Shown in pieces: positions 35,160 to 43,890 of a stretch of DNA of 64,000 bases. Where the stretch lies: assembly GCA_050291245.1 (NCBI GenBank), contig JBNKJP010000022.1:255555-319554 (forward strand), written 5' to 3'. A program made the position numbers and the translations under genes. The DNA is from Thiodiazotropha sp050291245 (GTDB taxonomy: Bacteria > Pseudomonadota > Gammaproteobacteria > Chromatiales > Chromatiaceae). Positions within the stretch are counted from its first letter, which is position 1. Every line of letters begins with the position of its first letter. The notes below the pieces were generated by a model. The model ran no database searches. It worked only from the letters and a program-made list of their open reading frames with translations, and was not told the DNA's origin.

Positions 35160-36575
35160 ATGAGATTCACCATCCAGACCAAGCTGTTCCTCAGCCATTT
35201 CGCGGCCATCATCCTGGTCTCAGGGAGTGTCGGCAGCTATTTCTATCACAGTGCGGCGGATAGTCTGATGGAGGCCTTGCGATCGCGCCTCAGGAACAGC
35301 GCCGCACTGATCAGTCAGGGTTTTTCCGGCCGGGATCTGGATGGGATACGGACCGCCGCCGATATGAAAATGGCGAGTTACACGGAGAAGGTCGCCGTAT
35401 TGCGTGACTATGTCAAGGCGAACCCGGATATCGCCTTCATCTACGTTATGCGCAAGGTGGGGGATGGGGTGGAGTTTGTCCTCGATTCCGACATTCAGGA
35501 TCCCGCCGAGCCCGGCGAACCCTATACCCCGAATCTGCCCAAACTCATGGAGGGCTTTTTGCGCCCTTCGGTTGATCGCAATATCACCAGCGATCGATGG
35601 GGCTATTTCCTGTCCGGGTACTCTCCCCTGGAACAGGGAAAGGACGACTATCTGATCGGTATCGACATGCGGGCCGACGAGGTGCAGAAGAAGTTCGAAC
35701 AGATCCGCCTGGCTGGGATGCTATCACTGGCCCTGTCGGTGATCCTGGCGATGATCTTCAGTCGCCTGCTTTCGCAGAACATGACCCGGCGCATCACCGA
35801 GCTGGCAACCCGATTTGCTCAAGTGGCCCCGGTTGGAAACCAGTACAACGAGGCCGGCAGTGGTGACGAGCTGGATCAACTGGCGACGGCATTCTCCCAG
35901 ATGTCTCAGCGTCTTGAGGTCGAGAAACAACAGGTTGATCTCAGTCAAAATGCTTTGCGCAAGGCTCACGATGAGTTGGAAGACCGGGTCGAAGCGCGCA
36001 CCATGGAGTTGGTTCAGGCCAACGAAAAGCTGTTACAGGAGATCGTTGAACGCAAGCATGTGGAGCGCATGCTCGAGGAAACCTCCCGCATCGACTACCT
36101 GACCGGGGTGCTCAATCGCCGCGCCATGAGCAAACGCCTCGAACAGATGATCGCTCAGACCGAACGCTGGGGGCACGGCTTTTGCCTGATACTCACCGAC
36201 ATCGATCACTTCAAGCAGGTCAATGATCGCTATGGTCATGATGTGGGAGACAAGGTTCTGAAACACACCGTGGATCAGCTGCATAAACACATCCGTGAGG
36301 CGGATGAACTGGCGCGTTGGGGTGGCGAGGAGTTCCTTCTGCTCTCCCCCGAGACCCAGTTGAATGAGGCCACCTCATTGGCCGCGCGTCTGTGCCGGGA
36401 TCTGGCCGAGACCGAGTTTGACGTCGATGGTCAGCATCTGCATGTCACCGCCAGTTTTGGTGTCACCCTGTATCGTCCCGGAGAGCCCCTGGATACCTGT
36501 CTCAAACGTGCCGACGATGCCCTCTATACCGCCAAGGACCAGGGGCGCAACCAGGTGGTGGTCGCTAACGCCTGA
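35160..36575 (+). CDS. Membrane-bound diguanylate cyclase
   Basis: Makes cyclic di-GMP. The 471-residue protein has an N-terminal membrane helix (about 8-27), a ~160-residue periplasmic sensor region with VFVL-like strands, a second helix (about 185-205), a HAMP-like linker with coiled coil, and a GGDEF domain. The active site is GGEEF (RWGGEEFLLL), and the inhibitory RxxD site is present five residues before it (READELARW). The frame is open from a TTG at 35121; the ATG at 35160 gives the better N-terminus. Ligand unknown. Confidence 0.9.
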   Translation: MRFTIQTKLFLSHFAAIILVSGSVGSYFYHSAADSLMEALRSRLRNSAALISQGFSGRDLDGIRTAADMKMASYTEKVAVLRDYVKANPDIAFIYVMRKVGDGVEFVLDSDIQDPAEPGEPYTPNLPKLMEGFLRPSVDRNITSDRWGYFLSGYSPLEQGKDDYLIGIDMRADEVQKKFEQIRLAGMLSLALSVILAMIFSRLLSQNMTRRITELATRFAQVAPVGNQYNEAGSGDELDQLATAFSQMSQRLEVEKQQVDLSQNALRKAHDELEDRVEARTMELVQANEKLLQEIVERKHVERMLEETSRIDYLTGVLNRRAMSKRLEQMIAQTERWGHGFCLILTDIDHFKQVNDRYGHDVGDKVLKHTVDQLHKHIREADELARWGGEEFLLLSPETQLNEATSLAARLCRDLAETEFDVDGQHLHVTASFGVTLYRPGEPLDTCLKRADDALYTAKDQGRNQVVVANA

Positions 36576-36803
36576 CAAGGGCCTGTCCTTTAAAATCTTA
36601 TTGATAGGGGCTACAAGCATGCCTTGCTCTGCGTTGCGACTCTTGACAAGAGGGCGAGCAATGCCGGCACCCCAAGGGCACTTCCTGCGGGGCGCGAGTC
36701 ACGCCTTAATCAAGGGCCTGCTTAAAGCCCTGAACAGGACATACTTAGTCACCGGGTTAATAATTATGAGACACTACACTCAAACAGGATCGGAATCAGT
36801 ACA

Positions 36804-37574
36804 TTGTCGATAGATTGGCAGACCATCCACGCCGCGGTATGGCGGCCCCGAAAGGGATACCTGCGGGGGATCACCCATGTGGATCCCATCTCGCTGGATC
36901 AACTGGTTGGGGTCGATGATCAGAAGCGGCAACTGGTGCGTAATACCGAACGTTTCCTCAGCGGATCCGGCGCCAACAACGCCTTGCTGTGGGGATCCCG
37001 CGGCACGGGCAAGTCATCCCTGGTCAAGGGGATTCTCAATGCCTACAAGGCGCGGGGACTGCGACTGATTCAGATCGACCGGAATGACCTGGTCGAACTG
37101 CCGGAGATCGTCGACGAGATCCGTACCCTTGCACAGCATTTCATCGTGTTTTGCGACGACATGACCTTCGAGCAGGGTGATGCCTCCTACCGTGCCTTGA
37201 AGAGTGTGTTGGATGGGTCCATCGAGGCGCCTCCATCCAACGTACTGATCTACGCCACCTCGAACCGGCGCCATCTGCTGCCGGAAACCATGGCGGAAAA
37301 CCAGGAAGCGGCGCTGGTTGGGCGGGACCTGCATCTGGGCGATACCATCGAGGAGAAGCTGGCTCTGTCCGATCGATTCGGACTCTGGCTCTCCTTCTAT
37401 CCCGTCAACTGGGAGGCCTATCTCGCTTTGATCGATCACTATTTCGCCGGTTACAGCGGTGATCGGGAGGCCCTGCACACCGCGGCGAAACAGTTCGCCA
37501 TGGCCCGGGGTGGCACCAAGAGTGGCCGGGCCGCCCTGCAGTTTTATAAAACCTACGCCGAACAGGAGCCATAA
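36804..37574 (+). CDS. DUF815-family AAA+ ATPase
   Basis: A 256-residue ATPase with Walker A WGSRGTGKSSLVK near residue 65, Walker B FIVFCDDMTFE and an Asn/Arg-containing sensor (IYATSNRRHLLPE). These are the hallmarks of the DUF815 family, whose function is not established. The apparent start is TTG at 36804, giving the usual MSIDWQTIHAAVWRP start; a GGA-rich site lies about ten bases upstream. Four bases separate it from the AIM24-like gene. Confidence 0.86.
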   Translation: MSIDWQTIHAAVWRPRKGYLRGITHVDPISLDQLVGVDDQKRQLVRNTERFLSGSGANNALLWGSRGTGKSSLVKGILNAYKARGLRLIQIDRNDLVELPEIVDEIRTLAQHFIVFCDDMTFEQGDASYRALKSVLDGSIEAPPSNVLIYATSNRRHLLPETMAENQEAALVGRDLHLGDTIEEKLALSDRFGLWLSFYPVNWEAYLALIDHYFAGYSGDREALHTAAKQFAMARGGTKSGRAALQFYKTYAEQEP

Positions 37575-37577
37575 CCC

Positions 37578-38366
37578 ATGCGCTGTCATGAAGTGGATTA
37601 CGAGATACTTGGAGCGGAGATGCAACTGGTCGAGGTGGAACTTGATCCGGGTGAAACCGTGATCGCGGAAGCCGGAGCCATGACCTACATGGAAGAGGGG
37701 ATCGTATTCGAGACTAAGATGGGGGATGGGTCCGATCCTGACCAGGGCCTGATGGGCAAACTGTTCTCCGCCGGTAAACGCATGTTCACCGGTGAGTCGA
37801 TCTTCACCACCCACTTCACCAACCAGGGGCTCGGTAAGCAACGGGTCTCTTTCTCCGCGCCCTATCCCGGAAACATCGTGGCGCTCAACATGGCCCAGCT
37901 GGGAGAAAAGATCACCTGTCAGAAGGATGCCTTTCTGTGTGCCGCACTGGGAACCAAGGTGGATATCGCCTTCAATCGCCGTCTCGGTAGCGGCCTGTTC
38001 GGTGGGGAGGGATTCATCCTGCAGGTTCTTGAGGGGGATGGTATGGCGTTCATCCAGGCCGGTGGAACGATCGTGGAGAAGAAGCTCACGGGCCAGACGC
38101 TAAGGGTCGATACCGGCTGTCTGGTGGGTTTCACCGAGGGTATCGAGTATGACATCCAACGCGCCGGCAATCTGAAATCCATGGTGTTCGGCGGGGAAGG
38201 TCTGTTTCTCGCTACCCTGCGGGGAGAGGGCACCGTGTGGCTGCAAAGCCTGCCGTTCAGTCGCATGGCGGATCGGATTCTCGCCAATGCCCCCTCCGCC
38301 GGTGGCAGTGACAAGGGGGAGGGATCCGTACTGGGTGGCCTGGGGCGGATGTTTGATGGGGATTGA
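37578..38366 (+). CDS. AIM24/TIGR00266 family protein
   Basis: A 262-residue protein of the widespread AIM24 (DUF124) family, beginning MRCHEVDYEILGAEMQLVEVE and containing EAGAMTYMEEGI, GLFGGEGFILQVLEGDG and a Gly-rich hydrophobic core typical of its beta-prism fold. The molecular role is not known; yeast Aim24 is linked to mitochondrial membrane organisation. It follows the DUF815 gene in the same unit. Confidence 0.88.
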   Translation: MRCHEVDYEILGAEMQLVEVELDPGETVIAEAGAMTYMEEGIVFETKMGDGSDPDQGLMGKLFSAGKRMFTGESIFTTHFTNQGLGKQRVSFSAPYPGNIVALNMAQLGEKITCQKDAFLCAALGTKVDIAFNRRLGSGLFGGEGFILQVLEGDGMAFIQAGGTIVEKKLTGQTLRVDTGCLVGFTEGIEYDIQRAGNLKSMVFGGEGLFLATLRGEGTVWLQSLPFSRMADRILANAPSAGGSDKGEGSVLGGLGRMFDGD

Positions 38367-38376
38367 CAGCTTAGCG

Positions 38377-38396
38377 CTATGCTGATTTCAGCATAG
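38377..38396. terminator. Hairpin between converging genes
   Basis: Nine-base perfect stem ctatgctga/tcagcatag with a two-base loop, located eight bases before the end of cobO. It lacks a T-run and might serve both directions. Confidence 0.4.
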
Positions 38397-38404
38397 AGGA
38401 GACA

Positions 38405-38941
38405 CTAAAACTCCACCCCTTGCTCGGCCTTGATCCCCTGATCGAAGGCATGCTTCAGGGGTTGCATCTCGGTCACGGTATCCGCTGCGTCGATCAGGGT
38501 CTGGGATGCGCCCCGGCCGGTCAGCACGAGATGCATCCACGCCGGCTTTTCGTCGCGGATGAAATCGGCGATCTCATCCCCGCTCAACCAGCCGTAGTCA
38601 CAACAGTAGAGAATTTCATCCAGCACCACCAGGTCATAGTCTTCGGATCGAATTTTCTTCTGGCAAAACGCCCAGATTTCACGGCTGGTTTTTCGGTCCT
38701 GTTCCGGATTCTGGGTATCCCAGGTAAAACCGTCTCCCATGGCATGCCATTCGATCTGATCGAAACGGGTGGCGGATTGTTGCTCGCCGGTCTTCCACTT
38801 CCCCTTGATGAACTGCACCACCAGCACCTTCATGCCCCATCCGGCGGCACGAAACACCATACCGAAGGCACTGGAGGATTTGCCCTTGCCCTCACCGGTC
38901 AATATCAGGGTGATGCCGTGGCGGTCCTTGCGCGCCTTCAT
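38405..38941 (-). CDS. cobO: Cob(I)alamin adenosyltransferase, CobO/BtuR type
   Basis: Transfers adenosyl from ATP to cobalamin. The 178-residue protein has the P-loop GEGKGKSSSAFG near residue 16, then VVQFIKGKW and LVVLDEILYC. No other cobalamin genes are near, and no B12-riboswitch box was found upstream, so it may serve salvage or general cofactor supply. Confidence 0.94.
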   Translation of the reverse strand: MKARKDRHGITLILTGEGKGKSSSAFGMVFRAAGWGMKVLVVQFIKGKWKTGEQQSATRFDQIEWHAMGDGFTWDTQNPEQDRKTSREIWAFCQKKIRSEDYDLVVLDEILYCCDYGWLSGDEIADFIRDEKPAWMHLVLTGRGASQTLIDAADTVTEMQPLKHAFDQGIKAEQGVEF

Positions 38942-39171
38942 GAGCCGGCATCCAGTAGTGGGTGATCCAAGACAGATACCCGGTTGAGGGTGATGTGGTG
39001 GGTTGTTGTCTTGTGTGTGTTTGCGTTATTCATCTGTTGTAGGGTGTTTCGCTCAGTTACATAGTCGACTTTCGCCGCCAGGGGCAACGAGGTCAACCTC
39101 AATTTTGTGAGGGAAGAATACCGGTATCACTCGAATGGTGCTTGATTAAGGTGATGCTCTGGATTTTCGTC

Positions 39172-39191
39172 ATTCCGGCGTATGCCGGAAT
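39172..39191. repeat. GTCATCCCGGC-type dispersed palindrome, copy 2
   Basis: Palindrome attccggcgtatgccggaat preceded by CGTC, a variant of the copy at 9061-9080. Confidence 0.8.
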
Positions 39192-39338
39192 CCATAACCT
39201 TCTGGATTATGCTTCGTTCCATCCAGGCTACGCCGATGGCACTTAACGGATGAAAATTGAACCGCAAATTTACGCAAATAGACTCAGTAAGCCCATCAAG
39301 CATATGTTCATTTGCGGCGGAGTAAAAATGTGGCGTGT

Positions 39339-39378
39339 CCTGATACCGTTGGCTGAAGCGCCAACGGTATCAGGTTTT
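39339..39378 (+). terminator. Terminator-like hairpin
   Basis: Fifteen-base stem cctgataccgttggc/gccaacggtatcagg with a short loop, followed by TTTT. It has no plus-strand gene directly upstream, so its role is unclear. Confidence 0.5.
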
Positions 39379-39409
39379 GCAGACGGCTAAAGCGGAATAA
39401 TGCCCATGG

Positions 39410-39598
39410 TTAGCAGGTGAACAGCCGGTCGATAGCGTCCAATCCTTCCTGGACCACTCCTTCCAGATCATCGGGATCGTCATCATGCTCATAGGCCAGC
39501 ATGGAATAGGTGGCCAGTGATTTCAGCGCCAGGGCGATTTTTTCAACATCGGGCAGATTCAGTTCTGCTCCGTCTCTCAACGAACACTCGTTACTCAT
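39410..39598 (-). CDS. Small acidic protein of unknown function
   Basis: A 62-residue, acidic, helical protein (MSNECSLRDG start; LPDVEKIALALKSLATYSML; a DDDPDD stretch). A GAGGTG site lies seven bases before the ATG, which supports it as a real gene. I do not recognise the family. Confidence 0.5.
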   Translation of the reverse strand: MSNECSLRDGAELNLPDVEKIALALKSLATYSMLAYEHDDDPDDLEGVVQEGLDAIDRLFTC

Positions 39599-39786
39599 CA
39601 GATGACACCTCGTTTTAGTAGGGACGCCAGCAGCGATACTCCTTCAGGTGGGTTGGAAGTGTCAAAAAAACCGATCAACTTCTTGACGTGGGTCAATAAT
39701 CACAAGGAATTCATGATTACGCACAGGAGATTTGTCAATGCATATCCGGTGGTTTTTGGTCTAATAAAGTGCCATTCGGCTCAGAT

Positions 39787-41472
39787 TTAGAGTGTTTGTT
39801 CGGTGACGTCCACGTAGAGATTCAGGCTCTGACCCGGTCTCAGATAGGCATCATCCAGGGTGTTCCAGCGTTTCAGATCATTGACCGAAACCTTGAAACG
39901 CTCGGCGATACGGGACAGGGAATCCCCGGCCTTGACCTTGTAGCGCAACTGGCTTTGGATCGAAGAAGGCTGCAGATCGACTCTGGAAAGCTTACCCTTT
40001 GCGGAGGATGGGTTTACCCAGATTACGAGCTTATGGCCGGTTTTCAAGGGATCACCGGGGGCCATGCCGTTCCATGCCGCCAGCTTTTTATAGCTGACCT
40101 TATAGGCACGGGCGATGGTCCACAGACTGTCGCCCGGTTTCACCCGGTAGTGAACCTTCTGGCCTTTGCGCTGACGATTCTGGATGGCTTGTTTGCGCTG
40201 GTTCTGGGTCAGGGCATACTGATCCAGACGCTTGCTGGCGACCGGTATTAACAGGTGGCGGCCGGCGCGTATTCGATTGTTACTGAGTTTGTTGACATCC
40301 CGAAGCAGCTCGGTGGTCGTGCCAAAGCGCCGGGCGATGGTGCTGAGCGCGTCACCGGACTTGATCTTGTAACGGGTCCAGGAGAGCCGTTTTTCCGGGG
40401 GCAGCTCGGCAAGTTTTTCCCTGAAACGGGCCTCCTGCGCAATCGGCAGGGTTAAATAGTGAGGGCCGTCCGGATCGGTTGCCCAGCGATTGAAACCCGC
40501 ATTCAACAGATACAATTCGTCAAGGGAGATGTCCGCCATCTCCGCTGCCAGGGCCAGGTCGAGTTGGGATTGGATGTCCACCCGGGTGAAGTAGGGTTGG
40601 TCGGGAATCTCGAGCAGATCGATGCCCAGCTGCTCCGCATCCTTGAAGATACGCGCGAGGGCCAGCAATCGGGGTACATAGGCGCTGGTTTCATCCGGCA
40701 GATCCAGTGACCAGAAATCCTCCGGTTTCGCCTTTTTACGGTTGCGTGCGATGGCTTTGCGAACCGTGCCGGCGCCGGAGTTGTAGGCCGCCAGGGCCAG
40801 TTCCCAATCACCGTCAAACTGCCGGCTCAGGGAGACCAGATAGTCCAGGGCCGCTTGGGTTGAGGTTACCGCGTCTCGACGCCCGTCATACCACCAGTTC
40901 TGCTTCAGCCCGAACTGACGTCCGGTGCCCGGAATGAACTGCCACATACCCGCGGCCCGGCCGGGTGAGTAGGCGAAGGGACGGAAGGCGCTTTCGATGG
41001 CGGGCAGCAGGGCGATTTCCGTGGGCATGTCACGCTTGGCGATTTCATCGAGTATGAAATACAGGAACGGGGCAGCCCTTTCCTGGATGCGTTCCAGGTA
41101 TTGCGGATGCTTGCGGTACCAGTCGAACTCACGGCTGATGCGGTTATTATCCGGGATTGAGAGGCTGTAGGCCTGGGTCATCCGTTCCCAGAGACCCTCG
41201 GGCAAGGGCTCATCCAGTGAAGTAATGACCGCTTGTAATGCGTTTGCGACCTCGGGCAATGCTTGATGGGTCATCTGGGAGGAGGGCAGCACCGGTTGAA
41301 TCTGCAAGGTCTCGGTGGGCAATTGCGCAAACTTGGCATCGTCCCACAGCTCAGCCTTCTCCGCGGTAGGGAGCGACTGACAGGCAGCCAGCAGACAGGT
41401 GAACAGCAGATTCATGATCAGCAGGAGCTGTTTTTTGATCGGTAACTGTTTGTTAAAACTTGCAAATGACAT
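39787..41472 (-). CDS. mltD: Membrane-bound lytic murein transglycosylase D
   Basis: Cleaves peptidoglycan glycan strands. The 561-residue protein starts with a lipoprotein signal (LLFTCLLAACQSLP, lipid-bearing Cys after about residue 30), followed by the family 1 transglycosylase domain with the catalytic Glu in LLPAIESAF and AAGMWQFIPGTGRQFG, then three LysM repeats (YKIKSGDALSTIARRFG, YRVKPGDSLWTIARAYK, YKVKAGDSLSRIAERFK). The frame is open to 41658, but 41472 or an internal Met at 41415 gives the signal sequence; both ribosome sites are weak. It is divergent from the yafS-like gene. Confidence 0.93.
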   Translation of the reverse strand: MSFASFNKQLPIKKQLLLIMNLLFTCLLAACQSLPTAEKAELWDDAKFAQLPTETLQIQPVLPSSQMTHQALPEVANALQAVITSLDEPLPEGLWERMTQAYSLSIPDNNRISREFDWYRKHPQYLERIQERAAPFLYFILDEIAKRDMPTEIALLPAIESAFRPFAYSPGRAAGMWQFIPGTGRQFGLKQNWWYDGRRDAVTSTQAALDYLVSLSRQFDGDWELALAAYNSGAGTVRKAIARNRKKAKPEDFWSLDLPDETSAYVPRLLALARIFKDAEQLGIDLLEIPDQPYFTRVDIQSQLDLALAAEMADISLDELYLLNAGFNRWATDPDGPHYLTLPIAQEARFREKLAELPPEKRLSWTRYKIKSGDALSTIARRFGTTTELLRDVNKLSNNRIRAGRHLLIPVASKRLDQYALTQNQRKQAIQNRQRKGQKVHYRVKPGDSLWTIARAYKVSYKKLAAWNGMAPGDPLKTGHKLVIWVNPSSAKGKLSRVDLQPSSIQSQLRYKVKAGDSLSRIAERFKVSVNDLKRWNTLDDAYLRPGQSLNLYVDVTEQTL

Positions 41473-41783
41473 ACTGAAATTGTGAGGAAAATGGTAACAG
41501 AGCCGTGTATGATTTCCATATTGAATACTCCCTTTGAACGACGACACCTGAGTAATCTGTGAACTGGGTTGGCCCTGAGTGTGTACGGATTCCGAAAATC
41601 TGCTCAAACAGACAGCCGCAACGAGCAAACCGTGACACTGTTTCCTGCAAAATTCCAAGATCGCACGAAATCATGCTCGCGAGGTCCCATATCATATCCG
41701 GAACCGGTTCCGACATGTTTCAGGGCGATAACCGCACAGATTACCTGACACTTGTGTCGGTAGCAAAGCCGATAGCTTGACCG
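41473..41783. other. Divergent intergenic region, mltD and the methyltransferase gene
   Basis: About 310 bases holding the promoters of the two divergent genes. No RNA gene or clear consensus was recognised. gloB, which lies here in E. coli, is absent. Confidence 0.6.
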
Positions 41784-42548
41784 ATGAAGCACAATAAACC
41801 GCGGAAAATGGAATCCTGCCGACAAAATCAACTCAAACAATGGTTTGAGAATGACCTGGGGAAGAGTCTGGCGGACTTGGAGGCGGGTTGCTTTGAACCC
41901 TACATCAATGCCATGTTCGGATACCATGTGGTTCAGTTCGGTCAGTTGCGAACCGGGGAGAACCTGTTGCAGAGGTGTCCCGCCCGCAACCATCTGGTAA
42001 TGGGCCTGGATCGGCCGCCGGAGGGTTCGCACATCGTCGCCGATGGCACCCGTCTGCCTTTCCCGGGGGACAGTGTGGATGGTGTACTGCTCCCGCACAC
42101 CCTGGACTTTTCCACGGATCCCCATCAACTGTTACGGGAGGTGGAACGGGTTCTGATTCCCGAAGGTAAGGTGCTGATCAGTGGATTTAATCCCTGGAGC
42201 CAGTGGGGTGCCTGGCGACTGATCCGTTTGCGTTCCCCAGCTGCGCCCTGGTGCGGGCATTTTTTCAGCAGCGGCCGGGTCACGGACTGGCTGGCGCTGC
42301 TTGGATTTGATCTGCTGGAGCTTCGCTATCTCCATTATCGGCCGCCCCTGAAGGGGCTGGGTGTGATGCAGAAACTGCAGTTCATGGAACGACTGGGAGA
42401 GCGGGTCTACCCGAAGCTGGGTGGGGTGTATATCATACATGCGGTAAAACGTGTCGCGACCCTGACACCCATTCGGCCCAAATGGAAGGTGAAAAAACGT
42501 GTCCTGCCCACGGCCGCCGAGCCCACCATCAGAAACGGAATCAAATGA
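41784..42548 (+). CDS. Class I SAM-dependent methyltransferase, YafS-like
   Basis: A 254-residue probable methyltransferase. A diverged SAM site is followed by ADGTRLPFPGDSVDGVLLPHTLDFSTDP and VLIPEGKVLISGFNPWSQWG, as in the yafS family. Substrate unknown. The arrangement mltD/yafS-rnhA-dnaQ matches enterobacterial gene order apart from the missing gloB. The stop overlaps the rnhA start as ATGA. Confidence 0.85.
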   Translation: MKHNKPRKMESCRQNQLKQWFENDLGKSLADLEAGCFEPYINAMFGYHVVQFGQLRTGENLLQRCPARNHLVMGLDRPPEGSHIVADGTRLPFPGDSVDGVLLPHTLDFSTDPHQLLREVERVLIPEGKVLISGFNPWSQWGAWRLIRLRSPAAPWCGHFFSSGRVTDWLALLGFDLLELRYLHYRPPLKGLGVMQKLQFMERLGERVYPKLGGVYIIHAVKRVATLTPIRPKWKVKKRVLPTAAEPTIRNGIK

Positions 42549-42985
42549 CCCGACTCGTAGAACTCTTCAGTGACGGCGCCTGCAAAGGCAATCCCGGCCC
42601 GGGTGGCTGGGGTGTGGTACTGCGCTATGCGCAACATGAGAAACAACTCTATGGTGGGGAACCCGACACCACCAACAACCGCATGGAACTCATGGCGGTG
42701 ATCCAGGGATTGCAACAGCTCAAGCGATCCAGTCAGGTGCGGGTGACAACGGATTCCCAATACGTGAAAAACGGCATCACCCAGTGGATCCACAACTGGA
42801 AGCGAAACGGTTGGAAAACCGCCGCCAAACAGGCGGTTAAGAATGCCGACCTGTGGCGCCTGCTGGACCGGGAGGTGGCCAGGCATCAGGTTGAGTGGCA
42901 CTGGGTCAAGGGTCACGCGGGGCATGCCGAGAACGAGCGGGCGGACCGGCTGGCCAACCGGGGTATCGAGGAGATGAACGGTTGA
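42545..42985 (+). CDS. rnhA: Ribonuclease HI
   Basis: Removes RNA from RNA-DNA hybrids. The 146-residue protein has the D-E-D-D active site: D10 (LFSDGACKGNPGPGG), Glu in NNRMELMAV, Asp in TTDSQYV and a C-terminal Asp. The ATG at 42545 overlaps the preceding stop; the longer frame from 42482 belongs to the out-of-frame methyltransferase region. It overlaps dnaQ by one base (TGATG). Confidence 0.96.
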   Translation: MTRLVELFSDGACKGNPGPGGWGVVLRYAQHEKQLYGGEPDTTNNRMELMAVIQGLQQLKRSSQVRVTTDSQYVKNGITQWIHNWKRNGWKTAAKQAVKNADLWRLLDREVARHQVEWHWVKGHAGHAENERADRLANRGIEEMNG

Positions 42986-43689
42986 TGCGGCAGATCGTGC
43001 TGGATACGGAAACCACCGGCCTGGAACCGGAGCAGGGACACCGGATCATCGAAATCGGTTGTGTCGAACTGGTCGACCGGCGGCTGACCGGCAACAATTT
43101 TCATCAGTATCTGCAACCGGAACGGGAGATCGACGCCGCTGCGATCGAGGTGCATGGCATCACCAACGAATTTCTCGCCGACAAACCCAAGTTCGTCGAC
43201 GTCATCGACGATTTCGTCGACTATGTGAGGGGGGCGGAACTGATCATTCACAATGCCCCCTTCGATGTGGGATTCCTCGATCACGAGCTCAAACGGATGC
43301 ACAGCCCGATTAGGGTTGATGCACTGTGCGCGGTCACCGATACCCTGGTGATGGCCAAGAAGATGCACCCCGGGCAACGCAACAGCCTGGATGCGCTGTG
43401 CAAACGCTACGATATCGACAACTCCCACCGGGAACTGCACGGCGCCTTGCTGGACGCGGAGATTCTGGCGGATGTCTACCTGAGGATGACCGGTGGGCAG
43501 ACCGCGCTGTCCCTGGATGATACGGTGGTCACCGGGGCGGGGGGGGATTCATCGGTGGATACGATCCGGCGTCTGGCCGCCGGGCGCGCACCGCTCAAGG
43601 TGGTCTACGCCAATGAGCAGGAACTTGAAGCCCATGCCCGGCAACTCGGTGAGATGGGCGAGGCCTGTGTCTGGTTGCGCGGCCAGTAG
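42985..43689 (+). CDS. dnaQ: DNA polymerase III epsilon subunit (proofreading exonuclease)
   Basis: 3'-5' exonuclease of the replicase. The 234-residue protein starts MRQIVLDTETTGLEPEQGHRI with the Asp/Glu metal ligands, followed by HNAPFDVGFLDHEL and the HRELHGALLDAEILADVYL box; the C-terminal tail binds the alpha subunit. The ATG at 42985 overlaps the rnhA stop and is preferred to the longer frame from 42895. Confidence 0.96.
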   Translation: MRQIVLDTETTGLEPEQGHRIIEIGCVELVDRRLTGNNFHQYLQPEREIDAAAIEVHGITNEFLADKPKFVDVIDDFVDYVRGAELIIHNAPFDVGFLDHELKRMHSPIRVDALCAVTDTLVMAKKMHPGQRNSLDALCKRYDIDNSHRELHGALLDAEILADVYLRMTGGQTALSLDDTVVTGAGGDSSVDTIRRLAAGRAPLKVVYANEQELEAHARQLGEMGEACVWLRGQ

Positions 43690-43693
43690 CATC

Positions 43694-43720
43694 TGGATCC
43701 CGGCATTCGCTGGGATGACG
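43694..43720. repeat. GTCATCCCGGC-type dispersed palindrome, copy 3
   Basis: Imperfect, reverse-oriented copy (ggatcccggcattcgctggg, then atgacg) five bases after the dnaQ stop. Confidence 0.65.
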
Positions 43721-43758
43721 ATGGCTTTAGGTATACCTGATTACCCTCTTTACATGGC

Positions 43759-43810
43759 AGTTTTGAGTGTTGAGTTTTTAGTTTTGAGTGGATGAGTTCG
43801 CTACGCTCAC
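43759..43810. repeat. Single arm of the 124-bp inverted repeat
   Basis: 52 bases matching one arm of the element at 27843-27966 (gttttgagtgttgag, then gatgagttcgctacgctcac). No partner arm is present, so this is a solo or decayed copy. Confidence 0.75.
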
Positions 43811-43890
43811 AGGTTTTTTTATGCCCCCTCTCCCTGGTCCTCTACCGCGAAGGAAGGGGTCGCAAAAGGCGGAAACAATGAACCGGTTAT

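Larger units (their letters stand above)
38942..39409. other. Gene-free region with repeat and hairpin
   Basis: About 470 bases containing one GTCATTCCGGC-type palindrome (39172-39191), a short stretch GAACCGCAAATTTACGC seen in related form near 55060, and a strong plus-oriented hairpin at 39339-39374. No coding sequence is supported. Confidence 0.6.

Noticed and set aside
36576..36803. Mobile repeat between the diguanylate cyclase and the DUF815 gene
   Set aside because: The 228-base gap has a GC-rich block with loosely similar ends (gggcctgtcc and gaacaggac), but the ends do not pair well and no second copy was seen.
38942..39060. Cobalamin riboswitch upstream of cobO
   Set aside because: No B12-box-like sequence was found on the minus strand in the leader.
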